Source: Costus lasius
Taxonomy: Eukaryota > Streptophyta > Magnoliopsida > Zingiberales > Costaceae
Direction of reading: 5' to 3'
Assembly (NCBI GenBank): GCA_027563935.2
Contig: CM050450.1
Span: 6,493,957 to 6,557,956 of the forward strand
Length of the DNA stretch: 64,000 nucleotides
A program made the position numbers and the translations under genes. Shown here piece after piece: positions 1 through 12,000 of the stretch; within the stretch, counting starts at the first letter, position 1; every line of letters begins with the position of its first letter. The notes beneath the pieces are model-generated. The model worked only from the letters and a program-made list of their open reading frames with translations, made no database searches and had not been told where the DNA came from.

Positions 1-1
1 T

Positions 2-3000
2 GCCCTCGGATGGAGAATCGTATTGACTAAGCATTTACTGAAACATTATTTGAAGAGAAATGCTTTTTACAAGGTATGTCCCTTGTTGTTAACAAAACAT
101 CCTTTATTCTAATGTAGGTTCTAATCAAAATTTCAGGTTTTTTTTGTTTATCTTTGGGATTTGTATCGATTATGTGATTCCAAAATGGAAATGTTATGGT
201 TTCAACGTAAACGTACGTCTGGCATTCAGAAACATAAAGTCAAGGCATTTAGAAGTTAAGAATTGATGTAAGACTAGAAACGCAGGAATTATTTACTATT
301 GAAACATGATAGTCTAATGTGTCTATAATAATGGGGATATTCAATTTTTTATGATCTCATTCTGCAGAGTGCATTAAAATCAAAGAAAGACTAGAACAGG
401 CAGTTGATTGTTCACAGTTATGATTCACTGCGAGTAGAAATTAACTGGAAAATAATTTGGAACGTAGTTGTATTGATAGTTTTCTATTCTTTGACTCCAC
501 CCTGGGGTGAATTTCAAGGAACCAATAGAATTGATGATTCAGTGGTTTTAAATGGAAGTTGGAAGCATATGGTATATGTAAGCTGTCAGTTCGGAGGTTT
601 TTTTTTTGCTATTTACTAGTATTCACTGTTCTGCCCTTCGAATCAGTCATAGAAGTAGTAAACTACAGCTTGAAAGCTGGATGATGGAAGGCATAGTTTC
701 AAGTTTCAAAATTACTGTAAATTTTAGGAAGGATGAATTTGGTTCGGTTTTGGCTGTTTTATTCCCTGCTGATTAATTTTTGTTGAATAAATCTATAAGC
801 TACCAAAGATTTTACTGAACAATGATCTAGTAGGTTTGGTCATGCGTCATGAGACATTCTGTGACTTTCGTCATCCAGCAACATGGGATTACACATAAAG
901 TTCACTGAAGAGATTTTTTCTGCCCATCAAATTGAAGCTGTACTTACTTTTATACTTGAGTATTTATTTGCTTCTGTCCCTCGTGAGCTCACTTCATGGC
1001 CTTCCAATACCACTTCCTGGGCCAACTTTAATCCCAATCTTTGGTGCCTTCTCAAGGATTATGCCAAGTAACAACAATTGATTCCACACCTATTAAAGTT
1101 ATTACGAACATGTGGAAAGACTCTAAACAACATTCAAACTCTTGCCCTTCAAGGAGCACATCAAATACCACGAATGCCAATGATGGAGACCTAATTAATC
1201 ATGTACAGAATCAAATTTTTGAATATAACATTTACAACTAGTTAGGACACAATTTTCTTGCTTACTATACTTTCAAAGTTATTTAGTAATAGTATTATAT
1301 CTATTCTTATTGATATTGAATTAGAGTGAGAAGATGTTTATTTGGATAGCACATGTTATTTTATTTTAAAATTCAAACACACATTATGAGATTATGTTTT
1401 AATGAAAGAAGCCTTACATGAAAGAAAACACAAACAAAATATGATAAATTAATCATGTATAAAATCAAATTTTGAACATGATACTTTTACCACTAGTGTT
1501 AGCCTGTTAGGACACAATTATCCTGCTTACTGTACTTTCAAGTTATTTGGTAGTATTACCTATTACATCCATTCTTATTCATATTGAAATAGAATGAGTA
1601 GCACATGTTATTTTATTTTAAAATCCCAACACACATTAAGAGATGATGTTTTAATGAAATTTGTTTTCATACGGAAAAACATTTAGTTAACTCTTCACTT
1701 GGAAAAATTACCCTGTTTAGTACTAGGATTTTTTCCCGTATGAACATATTGGTAGTAATCCTTTCACTACTTGAGCATAATTTTAAATAGGTTTGAAAAA
1801 CCGGTTCGAACTAGTATACCATAGTCTAGTCTCACACTAATTTGTTAGAATGAAATTGACATTGTGCCGGAAACCGGTCTAATCTAAGACTGGCACAAAC
1901 TGAAAATTTCAGACCTACTTTCATGTAAACATCATCTCCTAATGTTTTTGTTGGATCAGTCCTCAGAATTGTTGGCCTAATCATGCATTGAGATTTGAGA
2001 GGCAAAAGGTGATATGGCATTCACAAATGTGGCTAGTTACAATGGTTATATAACTTATATTAACTATATGCATGCTTAAGTATATTGCTCGTCTGTTCTT
2101 TTAAGGTGTTTGATGAAGTGCCATGGTAAAAAGGCAACTATTTTTATGGGACCACTTGAATGTTTCTGTTAAGGGTCTGCTGTGTATTAGCTTAACGGGT
2201 TGCTTAACGGGTTAGTTCATGTTAATGGGTTTGAAGTATTTGACCCAATAGCTTGATCTAATCAATCTTCATATATTCTTGTAACCCTAACCTTAGTAAT
2301 CAATCCCTCTTTTTCTCAATCCCTTCACGCTAACTTGGTATCAGAGCGTAGTCTATCGCCGCCCTTCTCCTTGCACTTCTTCTCCCAGCGTCGCGCCCCT
2401 CTCCTTCGCTCCAGCCAAGCTTCCGCTTCCATCGCCTCTTCCGCTTCCGCCAGGCGTTCATCAGCCTTCAACTTCCGCCGTTTTTTTTGCTTCGCCTGCT
2501 CCCTCGTCTTCCTCCGGAGGAGGCAGCTGGAGATGAGTGAAGCTTGACCGAAGCTAGTGCACGTGTGACGCTCCTTCCAGCGATTCCGCTAGGCGCATCA
2601 TCCGGTGATCTCTCGCGTTCGACGCTCTCGCGCTCGACGCTCTCGCACTCGACGCTCCTTCATCCGGTGATCTCTCGCGTTCGACGCTCTCGCGCTCGAA
2701 GCTCTCGTGCTCGACGTTCCTTCAGATCAACGCCCTTGCCGCTCGACGCTGGACGTCCTCTTCTTATCACTGGGGTTCTTCCGGACGAAACATCCAGCGC
2801 GCTCTCTTATTGCAAGCGCTTGTGATCTTCCTCGCTTCACGTAGGTTCTATCTTCTCACGTGCCTTCCCTTTTTCGGTCAACTCCTTCCTTGCTCCAGCT
2901 GCCCCTTGCTGCTGTTCTCTTATATGGATTTATCAACTATGACTGAATTTAAGCCTGCCTCAAGTGTTGCAACCACTGTTAAGTTTGATGGTAGCAACTA

Positions 3001-6000
3001 TTTACTTTGGGCTAGATCTATCCGTTTTTATCTTGGTTCACACGAGAAAGAACTGCATCTTACTAGCATGCCTCCAAGCCCCTCAGATGCTTCTTATGAG
3101 TCATGGAAACGTTCGGACATGGCTGTTGTCACGTCTCTTCTGGCCAACATTGAGACAAGTATAGCATCCACTGTCATGTGTTTGGATACAGCTAAAGAAA
3201 TTTGGGACGCACTGATATCTATTTATGCTCCTCAAGAGACTATCGGTCAAGTTCATCAACTGTATGAGGATCTTTTTAATCTTAAACAAGCAGACATGTC
3301 CATACCAGATCTTTATCGGGTTCTTAAGGGCAAATGGGATCAATTGCAGATGTTGCAACCGCCGACTGCTGATGTTTCAGTGACCATTCAACAACGACAA
3401 GAATTATTTGTTTCCCGTTTTCTCACAGCCCTAGATGACTCTTATGCGGCTGCTAAAGCCCAGCTACTGGCTGATCCTTCTGTCTCAACAATTCAGAGTG
3501 TTTATTCCCGTCTTATGCGCGTCTCTATGGCCACTCCTACCACCCCTGTTAGTAGTGCTCTTATTGCTCCCTATGGTGGTAGACGTGGTGCTGGCGGCTC
3601 TGGTCGAGGGAAAGGGCGTGGGCGGGCCAATGCTCCCTGTGAACATTGCGGCCGTGTTAATCATTCATCAGACCGGTGTTGGAAAAAATTTGGTAAACCT
3701 ACTTATGCCAAGTTAGCTGCTGATCATGGTTCACCTACCTCTGGATAGGCTGATATACCTACTTCATCCTCTCCGTCTGCCTCATTGATCACCGTGTCTT
3801 CAGCCGAGTATGATCGTCTTATTAGATTGACAGCCCAGGCTGAATCCTCCTCCTCATCCTTGGTGGCTACTACTCCTGGTGTTTCTGGTATTGCCTCCCT
3901 TGCTGCATCTCCTAATACTTGGATCTTAGATTCCGGCGCTACTTCTCACGTTTCAGGTAATCGTTCATTATTTGATTCACTTCAACTTGACACCAACCAT
4001 AGCCCGGTATCCATTGCTGATGGATCCCTTATTCTTGTCCATGGCATAGGGACAATTCGCTTAGGCTCTACAATTACCTTGATTAATGTTCTTTATGTCC
4101 CACAGTTTCCAGTGAATCTTATTTCTGTGTATGCCCTCACTAAAAGCTTGAGCTGTTCAATCACCTTTTTCTCCTCCTCTTGCGTTTTTCAGGACCTCAG
4201 GACGAAGGCGAAGATTGGTGGGGGGCTTAAAGTTGGCGGTGTCTATGTATTGACGGAGCCTGCTTCTATTCCCACTCGAGTTTTGACGGCTGCTTCTTCA
4301 CCTTACACGTGGCATTGTCGCTTGGGTCACATTTCATCAACAAAAGTGCAGCAATTTTTGTCTCTTAAATCTTGTCCTACTTTTGAGTGTGATGCCAGGT
4401 TGGAAAGCATCATCGCATCTCTTTTCCTAAAAGTGTCAGTTCTCCCACTGTTGTACCCTTTCATATTGTTCATTTCGACATTTGGGGTCCGAGTCCTGTT
4501 TCCACCAGAGATGGTTTTAAATACTTTGTGACATTTATAGATGACTATTCTCGCATGTGTTGGCTTTACTTATTAAAAAATCGTTCAGATGTGCTTCATG
4601 TTTTTCAACTGTTCTACCTTGAGATTAAAAATCAATTTGGCTTACCATTGAAAATTTTGCGAACTGATAATGCACTTGAGCATACCAGTTCCGGTTTTAC
4701 CAGGTTTTGTGAGTCTCACGGAATTCTCCACCAAACTACTTGCCCTTATACCTCTCAACAAAATGGTGTTGCTGAACGCAAGAACCGTCACCTACTTGAT
4801 GTCACTCGAGCCCTTATGTTTCACATGCATGTCCCTAAACATTTTTGGGGTGATGCTGTTCTGACTGCCACTCACTTGATTAACCGGGTTCCTACCTCCA
4901 CACTTCAAGGTAAACCCCCTATTTCCGTTATCTCACCGGACTGCCCTACTTTCCTAATTCCACCCAAGACCTTTGGTTGTCTTTGTTATGTTCACAATCT
5001 TTCTCCTGGTAGTGATAAGTTGAGTCCGCGTGCTATTAAATGTGTCTTTCTTGGCTACTCTCGAACTCAGAAAGGGTACAGATGTTTTGATCCTAAGACG
5101 GGACGGTATTTGGTGAGCATGGATGTATCATTCTTTGAATCTACACCATACTTCTCAAATTCTGTTCCTGTTGATCATCTCATTCCCCTGCCTACTCCAT
5201 GCCCCTTAGATGTACCATCTGTGCCTTCGTTGGTTCCTGGTACTCCTTCTGTTCCTTTACAGGTGTATCATCGTCGGGCCCCAGCCGCTCCAGCTCCTGT
5301 CCCCCCGCCTGACGCGCCTTTGCCTGAGGATCCTTGTCCAGCTCCAGATGATCTACCCATTGCTCTTCGAAAAGGGCGTCGCTCTACCGCTAAGTATCCC
5401 ATTTCTCATTATGTTTCATACACACGCATTTCCACCTTTCATAATGCCTTTCTTACTGCATTATCCTCTAGCACCGTTCCTACCAGCCATTCTACAGCTC
5501 TTTCTCTTCCACACTGGAAGGCTGCCATGGATGAGGAAATGGATGCTCTTACCTCGCGGTGCACCTGGAGTCTTGTTCCCCTTCCTTCTGGCGCTCGCCC
5601 TGTTATGTGTCGGTGGGTATACACTGTCAAACATAACCCTGATGGCTCTGTCCATCGCTATAAGGCACGCTTGGTGGCCAAAGGCTTTACACAGATATAT
5701 GGTGTTGACTACTTGGATACGTTCTCTCCGGTTGCCCGGTTGAACTCTGTTCGCATTATTCTTTCGCTTGCCATTAACCTTGGGTGGTCTCTTCATCAGC
5801 TGGATATTAAGAACGCCTTTCTGTATGGTGATCTTACTGAAGATGTTTATATGAATCAACCTCCTAGTTATGTCAAGCCGGGAGGGATGGTCTACAAGTT
5901 ACACAAAGCTATATATGGTCTCAAACAAAGCCCGAGGGCGTGGTTCCAGAAGTTTTCTACTATCATATCTCAGATTGGCTTCCTTCACTGCAAATCTGAT

Positions 6001-9000
6001 CACTCAATCTTTATTAAGAAATCACCTTCTGGTATTATTATCTTGGCTATTTATGTTGATGACATTCTTTTATCTGGCAATGACTCCAAAGGTATCCATG
6101 AGACCAAGACATATCTTCAATCTCAATTCTCCCTTCGCGATATGGGTAAACCTCGTTATTTTCTTGGAATTGAAATTGCCTATAAAGGTTCCAGTGTTCA
6201 CTTATCTCAAAGAAAGTATGTGCTTGACCTTCTATCTGACACTGGAATGCTAGAGTGTAAACCCTATGATGTGCCGATGGTTCCAAATGAACGACATAGC
6301 TTATGGGAAACATCTGAAGACATTGATCCTCTCTTGTACCGACAGGTTGTGGGCAAACTCATTTATCTTACTGTCACTCGCCCAGATATTTCATTTGCAG
6401 TTGGTGTAGTCAGTCAGTTTATGCAGTCCCCCAAAAAGTGTCACTGGAAAGCTGTACTACGAATTCTTCAATACCTTAAGAAATGCCCAGGTAAAGGTCT
6501 CCTATACAAGAAAAATGGACACCTTGCTGTTGAGTCCTACTCTGATGCTGATTATGCAGGGAACATTGATGACCGTAAGTCCATATCAGGTTTCTGTGTG
6601 TACGTTGGGGGGAATCTTGTCACTTGGAAGAGCAAGAAACAAAATGTGGTATCTAGATCAAGTTGTGAGGCAGAGTACCGTGCTATGGCCCATACCACAT
6701 GTGAACTATTATGGATCAAAGGTTTAATGCTAGAGTTTGGCCTAGTTGTGGGTAGTCCATATCAGGTTTCTGTGTGTACGTTAGGGGGAATCTTGTCACT
6801 TGGAAGAGCAAGAAACAAAATGTGGTATCTAGATCAAGTTGTGAGGCAGAGTACCGTGCTATGGCCCATACCACATGATAACCAGTCAGCTATTTTCATT
6901 ACAAATAATCCATCCTTTCATGAACGCACCAAACATGTTGAAGTTGATTGTCACTTTATCAGAGATGTCATTTCAAATCGCCAAATCTCCACTCCATATA
7001 CCAAGTCTGAAGAGCAGGGTGCAGATATCTTTACTAAAGCTCTCAACACAGCCAAAATGTGTGAATTCTGTAACAAGCTTGGCATGATTGATATATTTGC
7101 TCCAGCTTGAGGGGGTGTGTTAAGGATCTGCTGTGTATTAGTTTAACCGGTTAGTTCATGTTAATGGGTTTGAAGTATTCGACCCAATAGCTTGATCTAA
7201 TCAATCTTCATATATTCTTGTAACCCTAACCTTAGTAATCAATCCCTCTTTTTCTCAATCCCTTCACGCTAACTGTTTCTTTTACCAGTAACATCAGTTC
7301 GAGCATCATCTCTCAGCACTATGAATCAAAATGGGAATGTTCAAAACAGTGATTCGTGCTAGCCAAAATGGATGACCACATTATATGCTTATATATAGAT
7401 GAAAATAGTGTTGGACAAACAAGCCAACCAACTAGTGAATATAGGATTTGATGAAGATGATGAAAACAAAGTGTCAAAGCAACCATGCTATTCCTCCAGT
7501 AGATATTGAATTATTTGATGGCAGGAGATGTTAAAAGCTGGATGTCTGTATTTCAACATAAAATCACTTGTAGATCCAATTACCAATTACAAGCATACAG
7601 ATGCTTGTAATAGGATTATTGCCTGTCTTGCTTTTTTGCTTATTCATGAGAAGCTTCCCACTTGACTTTTGGTTCCACTGTACATGTGAGCAGACTTTTA
7701 TCTGACATTTTTGGAACTCGTTAACCTTCAATTATTTTACTAAATTTCAATATAAATTTTTTGGTGCAACTATTTTGTTCTCAATTTCGTCTTGATGTGT
7801 TTATTCCAGGTCTTCCACATGTCCGGTAAACAGATTGATGCAGATCAGAGAATTACACATGACGTTGAGAAGTTAACTTCTGATCTCTCAAGCTTGGTTA
7901 CTGGAATGGTAAAACCTTCTGTAGACATTCTTTGGTGAGTCGGTTAGTTGTTATATAGTATCTTAATCGACTTCTGCTTTTATTGCATGCAACTGTTAGA
8001 AACATGCAGTATTGCAAGGTTCTTTTAGCTTAGTGATTTGAGAAAAACACAGGTTCACTTGGAGGATGAAACTCTTAAGTGGGCGAAGAGGAATTGCCAT
8101 ATTGTACGCCTATATGTTACTAGGCTTGGGCTTCCTAAGATGTGTTGCTCCTAATTTTGGTGATCTAGCTAGCAAGGAACAACAGCTTGAGGGCACTTTT
8201 AGGTAATTAAATTTTCATTCTCTTTGTATTTAGTCTTGTAGTTCCTTACCAAGCATTTTTATAATTTGCATCAGGTACATGCATTCAAGACTTCGTTCCC
8301 ATGCTGAATCCATTGCATTCTTTGGTGGTGGTTCTCGGGAAAAAGCTGTAAGTTTGCTGGATTTTCATTCCTTACCAAGCTCCTATTGCCAGTCCTTGCT
8401 GATTTTCTGGTATCAACGTGTTATTGAATACGCACACCATGGATGCATATGAACATGTGCTCAGTTGACTTCACTAGCTTTTCTGGTTTAACCAAGGTTT
8501 TATGGTTTCAAAATACGTATGGCAGCATGTGTGCATATAAAATTCTTACTCCATTGGTATTTATGCAGCAGTCTCTTGTCTTCCAAGGTGTGATGCCACA
8601 GTGAGCCTACTTTAGCTTTAAATTTCACGCTCCACTACCCCAAGGGGCTGCTGCTGTGCACACTATCATATAGTAGTCTGGAGTCCAAGGATTTCAAAAC
8701 CATGCTGTACCGCCCGATTTGTACGGTTTGGTACCCACCAGTTCTGGAACGTCTGTCGGAGCACAGTCGTAGACAGACGGTGGAGGGAAGCAGTAGGCGG
8801 CATGGAAGCTTCAATCGAGCGTGGAAGCGACTTCACTGCTGCGATGCTGTCGGTTTGTATAGTACATACTGGCAAACCTTGATCTGGACCTTGTAAAGAA
8901 AAAGGAAACTTCCAGGTGCAACAGGAGAAAGTTTCTTCCTTGAGTGCTTAAGATGGCAAAAGTTGTGTTAATTTAAGAAAACAATTTAAAGAATGCAATC

Positions 9001-12000
9001 TAGAGTACAGAAAACTCATGCACTCCTTAATCCCTTAGGTTGCAATAGGCGTTCACATTGTATCTTCCTACTGTTGTGGGACCATGCTTTGTTGGTGATG
9101 GGTGGAACAAACTTACCTTTCTGTCATGATAAGGGCTTTTCCTATTGACATTGATGTGATAGATTCCTTCTCCTTGGTTGGCTAGATCCAAGGCTGGCAA
9201 CCTGATATTACCCTTCAGCTTGTCCTGACTGTGGATGGCAAGCACACCAAGAACGGTGCTTCTTCCTTAGGAATACTTGATTTCTCGTTTGGGATTGGGT
9301 GTTTATGTAATCCACCCACCTTTAGAGAGTTCCTGAATCTACTCAAACATTGGTATTTGGTGCAGACAAGGATAACTATATATTGATCAAGTGCTCTCGT
9401 GGGAAAATGATTTATGGTATTTGTTTATCTTGCAAAATGGGTTCGTTGTACTTTTGAAATCAGTCCGAACCGGCCAGTTTTTCCGGCACATACCTGTCCA
9501 AAAAGAATCTAGTTTGGGATCATGCTATGTACCGACATCTAGTGCTGAAACTTTCATATGTCTCGGTATGTGTCCAAGACTAGGGTGAATGGTATTCATA
9601 TTTTATGTTAAGAAAAAGTAATCAAATAAAAGAAATTGTTTCTTGCATTCTCTTTATCTTTCATTATTATTGTTGATTTGTAGTATATGTATCACCTTTT
9701 TTTATTGATTCACAGCTTGTCTGTCTTATCTGACTGATACCTTTTCTCAAGAGCTGAAATAAATTTGTGATGCACACAAGTTTGGGACATGCACACTTAT
9801 TCACCACTTTGGATTCTTTATTTGACTAGAATGGAATATTGATTAATCATTATCTTAACATTTTGAAACTTTTTTTACACTGATACACTTAATGTTGTGT
9901 TTGAACATAAAATATAACGATTAAACAGATGGTTGAAGCAAGATTCAGGGAATTGCTTGACCACTGCCAAATCCACCTGAGAAATAAGTGGTTGTATGGT
10001 ATTCTGGATGAGTTCATCACGAAACAACTTCCACACAATGTAACTTGGGTACTAAGTCTTCTGTACGCTTTGGAGCATAATGGAGACCGAGCACTAACAT
10101 CTACTCAAGGTAAAACATGAGTTACGGTAAGAAAATAATACTAGCCATTTTCTCACAACCATAAATTCTTCTGCAGGGGAGCTGGCACATGCACTGCGGT
10201 TCTTAGCATCTGTTGTTTCACAAAGCTTTTTAGCATTCGGGGACATTCTTGAGTTGCATAGGAAATTTCTTGAACTCTCTGGTGGTATAAATAGGATTTT
10301 TGAGCTAGAGGAACTTCTTGATGCTGCACAAAGTGGTAGGTCCTTAACAAGAATTGTGCAATGAATATGCTCTTCTACACTGTCAAAATTTTCTAGTGTT
10401 GATGCATGTTTACATCTCTATTCTGTAGCACTACGGAAACCCATGTGTATGAACTTATAATTCTTCCGTATGCGACAGTTTGCACTTTCAACTTCCCACT
10501 ATGTACAGGTGCCTGGAAAAATTAGTGGAAACAAAAACAGTGATAAAAGAGAATCACCATGATTTGATGAAAGTGTTGTGAAGTCAAGCTTGTCATTGAA
10601 TTTCAGCAATTATTAATATATAATGGACAGCAGCTTAACATAGAAAAGTATTAAATACCACCATGTATATTAGACTACCATGGTACATATAGTAGTGCAT
10701 ATCTCTATTACTATTCTGAAGCGGAATAAGTACTTGTAACAATAATTGAGTACTGAAAATTTAGTTACCTTACCTGAATTTTAGTGTATCCCTTATCCGC
10801 ACATTTAGATTCTCAATTTTAATAATTTAGAAATAGAAACTTTACATATTTTTTTGAGCAGCTGATGTCAGTAAATATTAACTTCTATAATTTATTCTCT
10901 TTCTGGAAACAAAATTATTCTACTCTGATCTGTCAGGTAATTTTTGCTAACTTGCAGAGGCTTCTTTACCTGATGCTCCTGTCCGCACTGATGCAAACGT
11001 CGTGCCTGTTCAAGATTTTATTTCATTCCACAAAATGGACATTATCACACCGTCACAAAAGCTATTAGCTAGGCAACTGTCCTGTTATATTGTACATGGA
11101 CAAAGTCTGCTTGTTACTGGTAAGGGTCAAAAGATTTTAACGAATTTGTCTTAATTTTTGACCGAAAAACTTATTAGATTGTTCTCTGTGTAGGTCCAAA
11201 TGGGAGTGGAAAGAGTTCTATTTTTAGAGCTCTTAGAGGTTTATGGCCAATTGTATCCGGAAGACTTGTGAAACCTCACAGTGTATTCTATGTACCACAG
11301 AGGCCGTATACCAGTCTAGGGACTCTGAGAGATCAGATCATATATCCTCTCTCACGAGAAGAGGCTGAGCAAAGGATAATTACTTTGATGTCTGGTAAGC
11401 CACAACCGTAGTGTTTCAACTTGCCAATGGCACACACAAACATATAAGAACTCTTTTATGTAGGGTACTAGGGTTCTTTGTCATTTATATAGGATTCTTA
11501 CTTGCCTTTGGCAAAAAAAAAAAAAAAAAACCTCTTTTATTATACTTACTGTAATATGATAACGATAAAATTTTGCCTTCACAGGTACCACATGTCAACA
11601 ATTAATATAACTAGGTCTATTTTCAACTTAGTATGACTAGTGCAAAGCATGTATACTGGCATTATTTACTGCATCTGTGTCAGAGAAAGGGCAATCCTTT
11701 AATGCTAAATGTGTTTGCTTCTTACATTCATGTTGCAATAACACTAGCTTGTCAACCAAGCTTGAGGTCTTTTTTCAAGAGTCTCAAGGCCATTTCTATT
11801 GCATCATGCTTAAAAGTATCTCCTAGAGTGCCATGTGAAGGGTAATCCTTGGATGCGTTTATGCTCTTTTGAGTTTTGTTTCTTTCATTGCTTACTGCTT
11901 ATTAGATTTGAATTCTAACTACATAATGCTTTGCTTATATTTTTCAAATCTAAAAAGGGTAAAATATTTGTTTTCTCCTGTTAGTATCTTCCTAATTTCA

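Larger units (their letters stand above)
2167..7274 (+). mobile_element. Ty1-copia LTR retrotransposon, structurally complete but coding-defective
   Basis: It is flanked by the 5-bp duplication GTTTC (2162-2166 and 7275-7279). The 5' LTR is 169 bp and the 3' LTR 157 bp, both starting TGTTAAGG. A primer-binding site TGGTATCAGAGC follows the 5' LTR directly, and a purine tract precedes the 3' LTR. The domain order Gag, protease, integrase, reverse transcriptase, RNase H defines Ty1-copia. Short LTRs suggest an Ale/Retrofit-type lineage (inference). LTRs differ by about four substitutions in 157 bp plus one 12-bp tandem duplication in the 5' LTR, so the insertion is not very recent. Coding is broken by an in-frame stop after Gag, a small deletion near 4396 and a 124-bp internal duplication in RNase H. 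Confidence 0.95.
74..7809 (+). other. 7.7-kb intron of the ABCD1-like gene
   Basis: The preceding exon ends TACAAG|GTATGT and the next begins TTCCAG|GTCTTC, phase 0. About 5.1 kb of the 7.7 kb is the copia element at 2167-7274, in the same orientation as the gene. The remainder (74-2161 and 7280-7809) is AT-rich with no supported gene. It contains a direct repeat at 1196-1660. Confidence 0.85.

Noticed and set aside
2336..2347. tRNA-like sequence TGGTATCAGAGC (also near 51570, 56400 and 61638)
   Set aside because: These are retroelement primer-binding sites next to LTRs; no tRNA gene surrounds them.
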